This document shows, one piece after another, positions 1 through 9,203 of a DNA stretch of 64,000 nt. The notes below the pieces were generated by a model, which worked only from the letters and a program-made list of their open reading frames with translations, had not been told where the DNA came from and searched no databases. Every line of letters starts with the position of its first letter. The first letter of the stretch is position 1. The position numbers and the translations under genes are program-made. Source of the DNA: CAXXFQ01 sp963674475 (GTDB taxonomy: Bacteria > Planctomycetota > Planctomycetia > Pirellulales > Thermoguttaceae); NCBI GenBank assembly GCA_963674475.2, contig CAXXFQ010000033.1:248001-312000 (forward strand). The letters run 5' to 3'.

Positions 1-737
1 GTTTTTTCCAGACGACGTCGGATTCGTTCGGCGAAACGGTGGGCCTCTTCCTCGGTCGTTTCGGGCATCAAGATCGAAAACTCTTCTCCGCCGTAACGAC
101 TCGGGACGTCGTTGGTCCGACACGATTTTTTCAGTAACGATCCGACTGTCCGTAAAACCAGGTCGCCCGCGGCGTGACCGTAGGTGTCGTTGATCTGTTT
201 GAAAAAGTCGAGGTCGACGATGACGCAGGAAAGCGGGGCACCGGTCCGGTTACTCCGTTCCCATTCCGACTCCAGCTCTTCGAAGAAGACGCGCCGATTG
301 AAGATCCCCGTCAGCGCGTCGGTTCGCGCCATAATCTGAAGACGCCGTTCGAGGTCGATCACCCGACCGCCGGACCAGACGCGGGCCAACAACTCTTCTT
401 GATTGACCGGCTTGGTCACGAAGTCGTCGGCCCCGACGTTGAGTCCTTCGATCGCCTTCGACGAACCCGACTTGGCCGTCAGAAAAATGATGTAGATGTA
501 ATTCGGCAGATCGATTTCCCGGACCCGACGGCAAAGCTCTAGCCCGTTCATTTTGGGCATTTCCCAGTCGGTGATAAGGACATCGGGCGCTCCCTCTTGA
601 ATCGCTTCAAGCGCTTCGTCCCCATTCTCGAAACATCGAACGTTGAATCCGCCTTTTCGCTTCAAAAAGGTCGAAAGCAAGCGTAGGATGCTCGGGTCGT
701 CGTCGACAAGCCAAATGTTCTTGTACTCAGTAGGCAT
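1..737 (-). CDS. Response regulator with REC and GGDEF (diguanylate cyclase) domains, C-terminus outside window
   Basis: The gene starts at an ATG at 737 and runs off the left edge, leaving about 245 codons. Residues 1-120 form a receiver domain: the acidic cluster VDDD at 11-14, phospho-acceptor D57 in LITDWEMP, and the conserved Lys in TKP at 109. A GGDEF domain follows, with the DALTGIFNRR entry motif near 140 and the catalytic GGEEF at 216-220. An RxxD motif (R207-D210) lies five residues before GGEEF, matching the known product-inhibition I-site. The protein should make cyclic di-GMP in response to phosphorylation by a histidine kinase in the cytoplasm. No transmembrane segment is visible. 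No cognate kinase gene is adjacent in the window. Confidence 0.9.
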   Translation of the reverse strand, partial: MPTEYKNIWLVDDDPSILRLLSTFLKRKGGFNVRCFENGDEALEAIQEGAPDVLITDWEMPKMNGLELCRRVREIDLPNYIYIIFLTAKSGSSKAIEGLNVGADDFVTKPVNQEELLARVWSGGRVIDLERRLQIMARTDALTGIFNRRVFFEELESEWERSNRTGAPLSCVIVDLDFFKQINDTYGHAAGDLVLRTVGSLLKKSCRTNDVPSRYGGEEFSILMPETTEEEAHRFAERIRRRLEK

Positions 738-1085
738 TCTCTGATATGCACTCTTATTCGAATTTTGCCCTTCTTGTTCCGCCTCTTACCCTCAAGTAAC
801 CGGCATGAAAAACGTGGCCGATTGGTCTGAGGGGCCTTCTCCCCGGAAGGTTCCCACTTCTCTACTGGAATTCTAGGGAGTCAGGAAACAATAGCTTACC
901 GCCAAAGTCGAACGATCGAAAAATTTTTTTCTTTCCCTGATCCACATCCAACTCTGCCCGAGAAGGGGCGGGCATGGTATGCTTAAGCGGCGGTGGATTA
1001 GGTGAACCCGCTAAGTAAGGGGGGGGAAGTTGAGCGGTAAGTCTGCTATAAGCCTTCCAACCCGCATGAGCGGAAGGGGTAAACG
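738..1085. other. Intergenic spacer between divergent genes
   Basis: About 350 bases between the divergent regulator and the secreted cyclase-like protein. A TGCTATAAG sequence at 1044-1052 could be an extended -10 box for the rightward gene, but no convincing -35 is seen. GGAAGGGG at 1072-1079 is a plausible ribosome binding site for the ATG at 1086. Nothing else is recognised. Confidence 0.4.
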
Positions 1086-2267
1086 ATGCATCATTTTCTG
1101 AAACGACTTACGGCACCATCTTGCGAGCGGGCCCTTTTCTTCCTCGCTTCAGTCGGACTGGCCGTCGTGCTTGTCATGGGACGGACGGCTTACGCTGAAC
1201 CGGCTGACACAACGGATGGGGGGGTGTGTGGTACACCTGCCATTTATGAAAAGACGGTCCAAAAAGGGGTCCGTTTTCTCTCGACACTTGGGCAAGCCGA
1301 GGACGGTTCTTATACCAAGGAAAGCGGGATCGGGGTGACCGCCCTGGCGACCGCCGCGTTGTTGCGAAATGGGCTTGAGCCCGGCGACCCCCGTGTGGCG
1401 AGCAGTCTCGACTATCTGGTAAAATCGATCCAACCCGATGGCGGGATCTATACCGAGGGAAGTTTTTTACGAAATTACGAGACGAGCGTCGCGATTTTCG
1501 CGCTGCGAGAGGCCAATCGCGACGGACGTTTTGACGAAACGCTCGAGCGGGCCGCCCGATTTCTGCGCGGCATTCAGTGGGGAGCCGACAAGGGGACCTC
1601 CCAAGACGACCTCAACTTCGGCGGGGCGGGCTACGGGAAGCACAAGCGGCCCGATCTGTCGAATACCTCCTATTTGATCGACGCGTTACGTGCCGCCGGA
1701 GCGGGTCCGAACGATCGGGCCATTCAAGACGCGGTTCTTTTCGTCTCCCGTTGTCAAAATCTCGAATCGGCCAATAATACGACCCCGTTCGCGGTGAAAA
1801 ACCCGGACGGAGGGTTTTACTATACCTGTGCCGCCGGTGGACAAAGCAAGTCGGGAGAGACGCCGACCGGAGGCCTTCGCAGCTATGGCTCGATGACCTA
1901 CGCCGGGCTCAAGAGTATGATCCATGCCGGGCTGGGTCCCGATGATCCGCGAGTCAAGGCGGCTACCGAGTGGATCCAAAAGCATTACTCGCTCGAATCC
2001 AATCCTGGGTTGGGCGCGGCCGGATTGTATTATTATTACCACACCTTTGCCAAAACGCTTAGCGCGATGGGGGTTGATCGTCTGGTCGACGACCGGGGGA
2101 ACGAACACGACTGGCGGGCCGAATTGATCGGTGTCTTGGCCGCGCGCCAACAACCGGGCGGTTCCTGGATCAATGAGAAAAACGAGCGGTGGCTTGAAGG
2201 GGACCCGAACCTGTCGACCGCCTACGCCCTGTTGGCTCTTTCCTATTGCCGACCGGGCGAACCGTAA
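1086..2267 (+). CDS. Secreted prenyltransferase/squalene-cyclase-repeat protein
   Basis: A 393-residue protein with a basic N-terminus and hydrophobic core (residues about 15-38, ending AYA), a clear Sec signal peptide. The mature part has alpha/alpha-toroid repeats of the terpene cyclase/prenyltransferase fold: repeated phrases such as GIGVTALATAALL, NYETSVAIFAL and LSTAYALLAL, and the motif GAGYGKHKRPDLSNTSY near 180. Secreted proteins of this type are common in planctomycetes and have no demonstrated reaction. The DxDD motif of true squalene-hopene cyclases is not seen, so cyclase activity is not claimed. An intrinsic terminator follows, so the gene is probably transcribed alone. Confidence 0.75.
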   Translation: MHHFLKRLTAPSCERALFFLASVGLAVVLVMGRTAYAEPADTTDGGVCGTPAIYEKTVQKGVRFLSTLGQAEDGSYTKESGIGVTALATAALLRNGLEPGDPRVASSLDYLVKSIQPDGGIYTEGSFLRNYETSVAIFALREANRDGRFDETLERAARFLRGIQWGADKGTSQDDLNFGGAGYGKHKRPDLSNTSYLIDALRAAGAGPNDRAIQDAVLFVSRCQNLESANNTTPFAVKNPDGGFYYTCAAGGQSKSGETPTGGLRSYGSMTYAGLKSMIHAGLGPDDPRVKAATEWIQKHYSLESNPGLGAAGLYYYYHTFAKTLSAMGVDRLVDDRGNEHDWRAELIGVLAARQQPGGSWINEKNERWLEGDPNLSTAYALLALSYCRPGEP

Positions 2268-2345
2268 GCGGCCGTGCCGATCGAGGTCGGAGGAAACGGC
2301 CGATTATTCCTGCCCGGCCTGTTCGTCACGAGGGACCGGGAAGCG

Positions 2346-2363
2346 CCCCCCACGGGGGTTTTT
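2346..2363 (+). terminator. Intrinsic terminator after the cyclase-like gene
   Basis: CCCCC, a three-base loop, GGGGG and then five T form a short GC-rich hairpin followed by a U tract, about 80 bases after the stop at 2267 and just before the promoter of the FHA gene. Confidence 0.55.
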
Positions 2364-2388
2364 CACGGTGACTCGGGCGAAAAGCCCC

Positions 2389-2418
2389 TTGACGTTCGTT
2401 TCCGCGGCGTGCTATACC
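2389..2418 (+). promoter_or_regulatory. Sigma-70-type promoter for the FHA gene
   Basis: TTGACG (2389-2394), an 18-base spacer and TATACC (2413-2418) match the housekeeping consensus in five and four of six positions. It sits directly after the terminator and about 60 bases before the ATG at 2481. Confidence 0.55.
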
Positions 2419-2480
2419 TTGACTGGACTACGTTTTTTGAAAAAGGGCCCCTTGGTCTTGGACCTGCGAGAAGAAAATTT

Positions 2481-3146
2481 ATGATTTTGGTAACTTTGCG
2501 AGTGCTCGACGGCGCCGATCGAGGAAAAGCGTTCGAAAAAATCGCGACGCCGATTACGATCGGGCGGGAAGAGGGCAACTCGATCCAGTTGAACGACGAG
2601 CGGGTGAGTCGTTTCCACGCCAAAATTCAAGAGGACGAGGGCAAACTGGTCCTGACCGATCTTGAAAGTACGAATGGGACCAAAGTCAACGGCGAGAATA
2701 TCCGCCTTTGGATCCTTCGGCATGGCGATCTGATCGAGGTCGGTCGAAGCCTTCTCTTGGTCGGCTCGGAAGAAGACATTACTCGCCGTCTGGCCGCCTT
2801 GCGAGGGGTCGATTTTTCGCAAGGGATCGAATTCGCGGACGACGAGGACGAGCCCGGTTTCTCGGTTCGACTGGAAGAAGAACTCAATTGGACCGACGAT
2901 CCGAAAGCGCGGGTCACGTTACACACGTTGCTGCCGCCGGAGTTGCCCGAGCAGCTCAGCCCTGGCCAGAGGGCCCAGCTTAACGAGATGATTCATTATC
3001 TCCATTTTCGCATTCGGAACTTGCTCCGTTCGGTCGAAAGTGGCGAGCGGGATACGATTTCCGTTCCCCAGCGACGGTGGCAGGATCTCTTGGATCTCGA
3101 AAATCGTTTGGCACTCTATCTCCGCGAAGTCGGCGAGCCTGACTAG
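2481..3146 (+). CDS. FHA domain protein
   Basis: The ATG at 2481 is preferred over upstream in-frame starts because the protein then begins directly with the FHA fold and the promoter at 2389-2418 lies just upstream. The product is 221 residues. Residues 4-95 form an FHA phosphothreonine-binding domain with GR at 28-29, SRFH at 43-46 and STNGTKVNG at 63-71, all conserved peptide-binding positions. The C-terminal half is acidic and then helical, with no named domain. FHA proteins read Ser/Thr kinase signalling by binding phosphorylated partners; the partner here is unknown. No signal peptide is seen, so it should be cytoplasmic. Confidence 0.85.
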   Translation: MILVTLRVLDGADRGKAFEKIATPITIGREEGNSIQLNDERVSRFHAKIQEDEGKLVLTDLESTNGTKVNGENIRLWILRHGDLIEVGRSLLLVGSEEDITRRLAALRGVDFSQGIEFADDEDEPGFSVRLEEELNWTDDPKARVTLHTLLPPELPEQLSPGQRAQLNEMIHYLHFRIRNLLRSVESGERDTISVPQRRWQDLLDLENRLALYLREVGEPD

Positions 3147-3244
3147 TCTCGGCGCGTCCGACAGGGCTTTTGGTCAGCGCTTTTTACGGGGCTTTTGGGT
3201 GTCGAAAACAGCCGTTTTTGCGCAATTGTCTCTTCAAAGCGGTC

Positions 3245-3273
3245 TTGTATCCGTCCGGGCAATCCACTATAAG
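3245..3273 (+). promoter_or_regulatory. Sigma-70-type promoter for the 3385 gene
   Basis: TTGTAT (3245-3250), a 17-base spacer and TATAAG (3268-3273), about 110 bases upstream of the ATG at 3385. Confidence 0.5.
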
Positions 3274-3384
3274 AGGCCGGTTTTCCGGTTCCTTTTGCGC
3301 GCGGTCGGCCCCCCCGGTCGGATTGCGGCATCCCCTTTGGTTCTTCGCTGTAGATCGGTATCGATCGAAAAGGAGTTTCCCCCG

Positions 3385-3876
3385 ATGCGACGTCGACTCC
3401 TCTTATCCGCCTGGTTGTGTTTTGCCCTGATCGGTATGGGAATCGTCCCGTTGGCTGCGCAGGAAGCGGATCAGACCGCCGCCAATCAATCGACTCAAGA
3501 GGCGGACCAACAGGCGACCGATGAGGAAGTGCCCGGTCATCTGACGGCTGCCGAGCTCAAAGCGGGCCTGCGGACGGTCACCAAGGAACAGGACGCGTTC
3601 ATCGACTATATCGTCTTTCTGGCCAACACGGGGAACCTGTCTTACGCGGTGATCGACTCGGCCTACGACTACTCGCAACAGAAGCCAAAAAAGAAGCGGT
3701 TTGAATATTTCAGGCGGGTCATCTTCCTCTTGGCTGAAAAAGTCGGCACACCGATCACCTGGCCGCCGGAACCAGAAACGGCGACGACCGAACCCAAGTC
3801 GCGTTTCGGGAAATATTTTTCGGTCCTCTTGCGTCTTATCCCCTGGTGGGAATCCACCCCCGAAGACGGCAGCTAA
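3385..3876 (+). CDS. Small secreted protein of unknown function
   Basis: The ATG at 3385 follows an AGGAG ribosome binding site at 3371-3375 and opens a textbook signal peptide (MRRRLLLSAW..., cleaved near AAQ at 24-26). Earlier in-frame starts would place the signal peptide internally, so they were rejected. The product is 163 residues. After a Gln/Asp/Thr-rich linker (27-50) comes a helical region with DAFIDYIVFLANTG and KKKRFEYFRRVIFLLAEKVG. It ends with a possible amphipathic segment (FSVLLRLIPWW). I do not recognise the family. It is probably periplasmic and monocistronic. Confidence 0.7.
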   Translation: MRRRLLLSAWLCFALIGMGIVPLAAQEADQTAANQSTQEADQQATDEEVPGHLTAAELKAGLRTVTKEQDAFIDYIVFLANTGNLSYAVIDSAYDYSQQKPKKKRFEYFRRVIFLLAEKVGTPITWPPEPETATTEPKSRFGKYFSVLLRLIPWWESTPEDGS

Positions 3877-4317
3877 GAAACCGGGCAATTTCTCTACAGC
3901 GAGAAGCCATCCCGTGAATCCGTTTCGATCTCTTACTCGTTGGCGCGAATGAATTTTCCCTGTCTTTTTGGGGAACTTTGCCTATGCTGCCAACGTCTCA
4001 TCAAGTCGGGGCCCGATCGGTCCCTCTCCCTTTGGCTGAGTCGAGAGAGTGACTACCCCGTTTGGGGAGTTTCTTGACGCTTTCCCCCCTTTTCAGAAGG
4101 TATAATAAGAGGGACTTCTGTATTTCTTGGTATTCATCTAGCCTTTTACCGCCGGAGGCTAGCGATCGGAAGGAGGGAAAGCATTCCCCATTGGTGAATT
4201 TATTGGACTCCTGCGTCCAAAGATCGTTTTCCTGGTTTGGCTAAATCTGCCTACCTACCGATCTTCTCGAAGGCTGCGTGAGGCCCGGTTTTTTACCTTC
4301 AATGAGGATGTTGCGTT
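3877..4317. other. Intergenic spacer with a perfect -10 box
   Basis: About 440 bases. TATAAT at 4101-4106 is a perfect -10 sequence. The nearest -35-like element, TTGACG at 4074-4079, lies 21 bases away, which is too long for a standard promoter. It may still drive the large gene at 4318. GAGG at 4304-4307 is the likely ribosome binding site for the TTG start. No other feature was seen. Confidence 0.4.
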
Positions 4318-7300
4318 TTGACCGAAAAATCGATCCCCAATTCGAATCAGCCCCGTCGCGGGACGGCAGACCGCCTTGATGCGACGCTTGACGAGCAGCT
4401 TCGGCTGACCCGTCGTCAGCTCCGCCAGGTCGATCTGGCCGGGGCGGCGTTGAAGCTGGTCATCGGAATAATCGCCTATCTGTTCGCTCTGACGCTTCTG
4501 GACCAGTGGGTCGTTCCGGGCGGTTTGAGCACCGGCGGGCGGACACTTGCTTGGCTGACCTTGATCGGCGCGGGGGGATTCTATGCGTACAGGGCCCTTT
4601 TACTGCCGTTGATCCGTCCGATCAATCCGATTTACGTTGCCCGTACGATTGAAGAAAGTCGACCGTCGATCAAAAATAGTCTGATCAATTTCCTGCTCTT
4701 GCGTCGGGAGCCCGAACGGCTGCCGGGGCCGGTTGCCGAGGCGGTCGGGGCGCAGGCGGTTGGCCAATTGGGCGACTTCACTCCCGATTCGGCCGTCGAC
4801 CGTCGACACTTAATCCGACTGGGCTATCTGTTTACCGGTCTGGTTTTGATCGGCGGGTTGTATCAGGTTCTCTCGCCGAAAAACCCGCTTGCGAGTGTCG
4901 GCCGGGTCTTGTTCCCGTTTGCCGAGATTACCGCGCCGAGCCGGGTCACGTTTGCCGAAATCGCGCCGGGCGATACGACCGTCTTTCGTGGCGATCAGGT
5001 TACCGTGACGGCCATTGTGCGCGGTCTCAAAGAAGGGGAAATTCCCCAATGTCGATTTACGACGGCCGACCGGCAAAGTCTCGACGAGGCGGCCCCGATG
5101 CGGGTGCCCGAAGGGGGCTATCGTTACGAGTGTCTTTTGCCGCCGGGCCAGTTTGGCGTTCAGCAACCGATCGAATATTACCTGGCTGCCGGAGACACCT
5201 CCTCCGAGCGGTTCGTGATCCAGGTCGAGGACCCGCCAACGATCGAAATACAGGCGATCGAGTACGACTATCCCGACTACACCCGGATTGCCGATCGAAC
5301 CACGGCCGAAGCCGATCTCCGCGCGATCGAAGGGACCCAAGTCACGATTCGTGCTCGGGCCAACGGGCCGATCGAACGGGCCGAAATCGATCTCGACAGC
5401 CGGGGCCTTAAACTTCGTCCGATGAAAATCGACGACCAATCGGCCGTCGGAACGTTGACGCTCCGCATGAATCCTGACGACCCTACTGCGGGCGAGTATC
5501 GTTCGTATCAACTTCGGATGCGCGATCTTGACGGTCGACGAAATCAGCGACCGGCTCGCCATACGATCGACGTCTACCGCGATTTGCCGCCGACAGTCGA
5601 ATTTGTCGAACCGCCGCCGGGAAAGATTGAAGTGCCGGCCAATAGCCGGGTCGAGTGGTCGGTCCGGGCCGAGGATCCCGACTTCGGGTTGCGCCGTGTC
5701 GCGTTGCACCTGACCCGTCACGGAATCAGTCTGCCGACCGAGCCGCTTCTCGCGATCCCCGTTAACGACGAAGCGCACACCGGCGTGTTTGAGGGGAAAA
5801 TCCCGTTCGAGCCGTCCCAATGGAATTTGAAACCGGGCGATCAGATCACCTATTGGGTCGAAGCAAGCGACAATAAAACGCCGGTGCCGGGCCGGGCCGA
5901 GACCGAGCGAAAGACGATCGTCATTACCGAGCCGCTTGATCAGGCCGCGCGCGAAAAAACGTCCGACCAGCTCGAAGGGGAGCGGCCCGACCCGTCGAAG
6001 TCGGACCAATCGCAAGAGGACCAACAACAGGCCGATCAAGAGCAAGAGGGTCCAAGCGAAGCCGAATCGGAACAGGCCGGTGAAGGTCGGCCCGATCAAG
6101 AGTCCACCGACGAGCAAGCGGAAGACGGTCAACAACCGGGCCAACAGCAGGACGAACAATCGGGCGAACAGCAAGGAGAGCAACCCCAGCAACAGCCGGG
6201 CGAGCAAGAGGAATCGGGCGAGCAGCCACCCCAGCCGGGCGAAACTGATCAGGAGTCCGATCAACAAGAAGGTCAGCAACAAGAAGGTCAGCAACAAGAA
6301 GGTCAGCAACAGGACGGACAGCAACAAGAAGGTCAACAACAAGAAGGTCAACAGCAGGAAGGTCAACAGCAGGAAGGTCAACAGCAGGAAGGTCAACAGC
6401 AAGGAGGTCAACAGCAAGGAGGTCAACAGCAGCAGGGCGACCAGGCCCAAGGGGGACAGGGGCAGGGACAGGATCAGCCTCGTGACCGCGATTCGTTGGA
6501 TCAGCCGGGCACGGAGCAAAAGCCGGGACGCCCGGGTGAGGTGTCCGATCGCGATGACCAACCGGCCGAGCCGCTCGACGGCCAAACCAATCCGGGCGAT
6601 GTTTTCGAACGGGTGTTGAAGCATCGCGAGAAGACCGAAATCGATCGTAAGCCGTCCGACGCCGACGCGAAAGACCGAGGGCAGGCCGAGCCGTCCGATG
6701 GTGAAGCGGAAAAGGGCCGACCGGATCAACCGTCCCAAGGGGAACCTGAGCAGGGCCAGTCGGCCGATCAGACCGGCGCCGACGAACAGTCGACCGACGA
6801 AAAGTCGGGGCAGCAGCCGACCGAACCCACGGATGCGGCGCGGCAGGAGGGTGCCGACGGTCTTGATCCAGATCAGGAAAAAACTCCCGAGTCGAAAGAA
6901 TCGACCGCGGGTACCGAACCGTCGGACGCCGTGAAAGAAGGGGAGGAAGAGACCGACGCGGCCGGCGAAGGTCAAGAGACCCAAGGGAAGGAGGCCGAGA
7001 CCTCCGAATCAGCGCCGACCGACGAGCCGGCCCCAGGCGAACCGACCGGGACGGAAACCCCGTCGGGTGAGCAAGCGGGTGAGCAAGCGGGTGAGCAAGC
7101 GGGTGAGCAAGCGGGTGAGCAAGCGGGTGAGCAAGCGGGTGAGCCGCCGTTGACTTCTGCCGAGGAATCAACGTCCGGCAGTGAGGAGTCTCAAGGGGAT
7201 GCGGCCCAAGAGAAACCGGAGAAAGGTGAACCTGCCAAGGGCCAACCGGCCGAAGGGGAGTCGACCAAGGGGAAGCCGTCCCAAGACGTGCCGGAGGGGG

Positions 7301-7860
7301 CCCAGCCGGGCGACGCTCCGACTGACGCGGGAGAATCGACACGGAAACCGGCCGAGGGCGAGCAGAAGTCCGATCAACCGTCCGATCAGGCCGAAAAGTC
7401 GGAGCCGTCTCCTTCAGAATCGACCGGGCCGGGTAGCGCTGCGCAAAAATCGGTCGAGACGCCGACCGAAGCGTTCAATCGGGAGTTTGCCGAAAAGAAG
7501 ACCGTTTTGGCGCTTCAGTACCTTAAAGACCAACTGGCCAAGGAGAAACCGGACCCGAAACTGCTCGAATCGCTCGGCGGTTGGAGCCGCGACGACTTGG
7601 CCCGATTCGTCGGACGTTGGGACGCGATGCGTGCCGCGGCGGTGCGCGAGGACGATCCCAATGGCCAGTCGCAAAAACAGTGGAACGAAGCGCTTCGCAG
7701 CCTCGGGTTACCGCAAGGTCGCACCGAGTTGAAAGCGGGAACCACGACGGACACGCCTGGCGGGATGCGTGAAACCATCCGTGTCGCGCCGCCGTCCGAC
7801 TGGCAAGAGCAGATCCGCGCTTACCGGAAGAGCCTCGGTGGCGAGAGGGCCGCCCCGTAA
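4318..7860 (+). CDS. Very large membrane protein with Gln/Glu/Gly-rich repeat region (DUF4175-like)
   Basis: The 1180-residue protein starts at a TTG supported by GAGG ten bases upstream. Residues about 42-100 hold two membrane segments and residues 163-185 a third, a layout resembling DUF4175/TIGR02302-type proteins. Residues 190-540 look like a periplasmic beta-rich segment. From about 545 to 1050 the chain is extremely rich in Q, E, G, D, S and P, with eleven GQQQEG-type units and six GEQA units. A conserved-looking C-terminus (about 1053-1180, FNREFAEKKTVLALQYLKDQ) follows. The function is unknown. A role at the cell envelope is inferred from topology only. The repeats could vary in number between strains. 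Long open frames on the opposite strand are shadows of this repeat. Confidence 0.8.
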   Translation: MTEKSIPNSNQPRRGTADRLDATLDEQLRLTRRQLRQVDLAGAALKLVIGIIAYLFALTLLDQWVVPGGLSTGGRTLAWLTLIGAGGFYAYRALLLPLIRPINPIYVARTIEESRPSIKNSLINFLLLRREPERLPGPVAEAVGAQAVGQLGDFTPDSAVDRRHLIRLGYLFTGLVLIGGLYQVLSPKNPLASVGRVLFPFAEITAPSRVTFAEIAPGDTTVFRGDQVTVTAIVRGLKEGEIPQCRFTTADRQSLDEAAPMRVPEGGYRYECLLPPGQFGVQQPIEYYLAAGDTSSERFVIQVEDPPTIEIQAIEYDYPDYTRIADRTTAEADLRAIEGTQVTIRARANGPIERAEIDLDSRGLKLRPMKIDDQSAVGTLTLRMNPDDPTAGEYRSYQLRMRDLDGRRNQRPARHTIDVYRDLPPTVEFVEPPPGKIEVPANSRVEWSVRAEDPDFGLRRVALHLTRHGISLPTEPLLAIPVNDEAHTGVFEGKIPFEPSQWNLKPGDQITYWVEASDNKTPVPGRAETERKTIVITEPLDQAAREKTSDQLEGERPDPSKSDQSQEDQQQADQEQEGPSEAESEQAGEGRPDQESTDEQAEDGQQPGQQQDEQSGEQQGEQPQQQPGEQEESGEQPPQPGETDQESDQQEGQQQEGQQQEGQQQDGQQQEGQQQEGQQQEGQQQEGQQQEGQQQGGQQQGGQQQQGDQAQGGQGQGQDQPRDRDSLDQPGTEQKPGRPGEVSDRDDQPAEPLDGQTNPGDVFERVLKHREKTEIDRKPSDADAKDRGQAEPSDGEAEKGRPDQPSQGEPEQGQSADQTGADEQSTDEKSGQQPTEPTDAARQEGADGLDPDQEKTPESKESTAGTEPSDAVKEGEEETDAAGEGQETQGKEAETSESAPTDEPAPGEPTGTETPSGEQAGEQAGEQAGEQAGEQAGEQAGEPPLTSAEESTSGSEESQGDAAQEKPEKGEPAKGQPAEGESTKGKPSQDVPEGAQPGDAPTDAGESTRKPAEGEQKSDQPSDQAEKSEPSPSESTGPGSAAQKSVETPTEAFNREFAEKKTVLALQYLKDQLAKEKPDPKLLESLGGWSRDDLARFVGRWDAMRAAAVREDDPNGQSQKQWNEALRSLGLPQGRTELKAGTTTDTPGGMRETIRVAPPSDWQEQIRAYRKSLGGERAAP
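6271..6435 (+). repeat. Eleven 15-bp coding tandem repeats (GQQQE units)
   Basis: The unit GGTCAGCAACAAGAA and close variants repeat eleven times without gaps, each encoding GQQQE or a variant (GQQQD, GQQQG, GQQQQ). The period is a multiple of three, so copy-number change keeps the frame. Confidence 0.95.
7066..7137 (+). repeat. Six identical 12-bp coding tandem repeats (GEQA units)
   Basis: GGTGAGCAAGCG repeats six times with no mismatch, encoding GEQA each time and ending in GEPP. Perfect identity at the DNA level suggests recent expansion. Confidence 0.95.
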
Positions 7861-7883
7861 AAAAAAATTGCAGATTGACCATG

Positions 7884-7923
7884 AAAAAAAGGCGACGGTC
7901 CAGATCGGGCCACCGCCTTTTTT
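7884..7923. terminator. Bidirectional intrinsic terminator between the large gene and cysC
   Basis: An A tract, GGCG...GGTCC, a short loop, GGGCC...CGCC and a T tract form a hairpin readable from both strands. It lies between the convergent stops at 7860 and 7948, so it can serve both genes. Confidence 0.75.
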
Positions 7924-7947
7924 GAGTTGATTGGCATGTCTCGACGC

Positions 7948-8610
7948 TTAAGCGCTAAGGATGCCCTTTTCTTTAAGGTAATCGATCACCTCGTCGGCCA
8001 GCGCTTCGGCCGATTTGGTTCCGGCGTCGAGGACCAACTCGGCGTTTTCGGGCGCTTCGTACGGATCGTCGATTCCGGTGAACCCTTTAATCTCCCCGGC
8101 ACGGGCCTTTTTGTAAAGGCCTTTCGGGTCACGCGCTTCACAGACTTCCAACGGGGCGTCGACAAACACCTCGACGAAATCGCTGTCCGTCAGCGACTCG
8201 CGTACCCGGTCCCGGTCGATCCGGTAGGGGCTGATGAAGGCGGTCAGCGTGACGTTTCCCGCGGCGCAAAACAGTCCGGCGACCGTCCCGATGCGACGGA
8301 TATTCTCTTCGCGGTCTTCGGCCGAAAAACCAAGCCCAAACCGTTTGGCGAAATCTTCGCCGTGGCGTTCCTTGAGCATTCCCGGCGCGGCGTTGAGGCC
8401 GTGGCGGATATTGTCGCCGTCGAGTACGTAGCTGTGGGTTCCCATGGCGTGGAGCTTGTGGTCGACCAGGTTGGCGATCGTGCTTTTTCCACAGGCGCTT
8501 AAGCCCGTAAACCAGACGACACAGCCGCGGTGGTCGTTGAGTTTTTCCCGCTCTTGACGGCTGACGGCGTGCTCGTGCCAATGGACTTCGACGTTTTGGT
8601 CCTCTTTCAT
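7948..8610 (-). CDS. cysC: Adenylylsulfate kinase
   Basis: The 220-residue protein phosphorylates APS to PAPS, the second step of sulfate activation, in the cytoplasm. The P-loop reads GLSACGKST (36-44), and YVLDGDNIRHGLN (about 57-69) is the APS/PAPS signature of the family. FAKRFGLGFSAEDREENIRRIGTVA and FISPYR follow in the usual order. The length fits a single-domain CysC, not a CysNC fusion. GGAGAAAAAG lies just upstream as a ribosome binding site. No ATP sulfurylase gene is adjacent. It may serve sulfate assimilation or supply PAPS for sulfotransferases; the sequence does not distinguish these. Confidence 0.95.
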   Translation of the reverse strand: MKEDQNVEVHWHEHAVSRQEREKLNDHRGCVVWFTGLSACGKSTIANLVDHKLHAMGTHSYVLDGDNIRHGLNAAPGMLKERHGEDFAKRFGLGFSAEDREENIRRIGTVAGLFCAAGNVTLTAFISPYRIDRDRVRESLTDSDFVEVFVDAPLEVCEARDPKGLYKKARAGEIKGFTGIDDPYEAPENAELVLDAGTKSAEALADEVIDYLKEKGILSA

Positions 8611-9203
8611 TCCGACTTTTTCTCCTTTGCTTGCATGGCCCCCGTTTGACAGATCATAGTAGTAGGATCGGCAATCGGGGTAAAATAGATGGATTTATAG
8701 GCGATTTTTTGACAAATTGGTCCGTTTTCTCAATGGGAATTGGTTCCGAAGCATGTCAAAAGAGGGAAAGTGGTTTGCCTCCCTAATGAGGGGGCATTTT
8801 TGCAAGTTCCCTATTTGAAGCGGGATTCATTTTTCCACTTTTTCTTTCACCGCAAGAACTCTCCCCCTACGCTGGTAGGTGAAACGTGCCCGAAAAACCA
8901 GAAAAAGGCGGGATTCTGACACATTTGCCGAAGACCAACCGACCAGTTTACCCTATTTTGTTTTCCGACGCTCTTCCCCTCTTGGGGCAATCCGAGTAAA
9001 CTTAGGGGTTTGTCTGGACGAGTATCGTAGGAAGGCTCGCCGAAGTAACGCTTAATTAAGAGTGCCCCCCAATAGGGCTGCTTTCAGGCTGGAACCTGAG
9101 CTTATGAGGGGTATTTCGGGCGTTTTTCGGCTCGATCTGGTCTGAAACTAAGATAAACGATGAACTCATAGGGGTTTTCCCCCGTACGTTAGGAGAAACC
9201 ATC
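8611..9203. other. Long spacer between cysC and the small basic protein
   Basis: Nearly 600 bases between divergent genes. For cysC, a weak leftward promoter may lie near 8660-8690, read on the minus strand as TTTACC, 17 bases, TACTAT. AGGAG at 9191-9195 is a strong ribosome binding site for the short gene at 9204. I see no tRNA, riboswitch or longer coding frame, though the length would allow a small RNA. Confidence 0.4.

Noticed and set aside
4074..4106. TTGACG and TATAAT as a complete promoter
   Set aside because: The spacer is 21 bases, too long for normal sigma-70 use; only the -10 box was kept as a note.
4810..6984. Very long minus-strand frame of 724 codons over the large membrane protein
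   Set aside because: Antisense shadow of the Gln-rich repeats: it reads LLLTF repeats, has no ribosome binding site, and the opposite strand has a clearly better gene.
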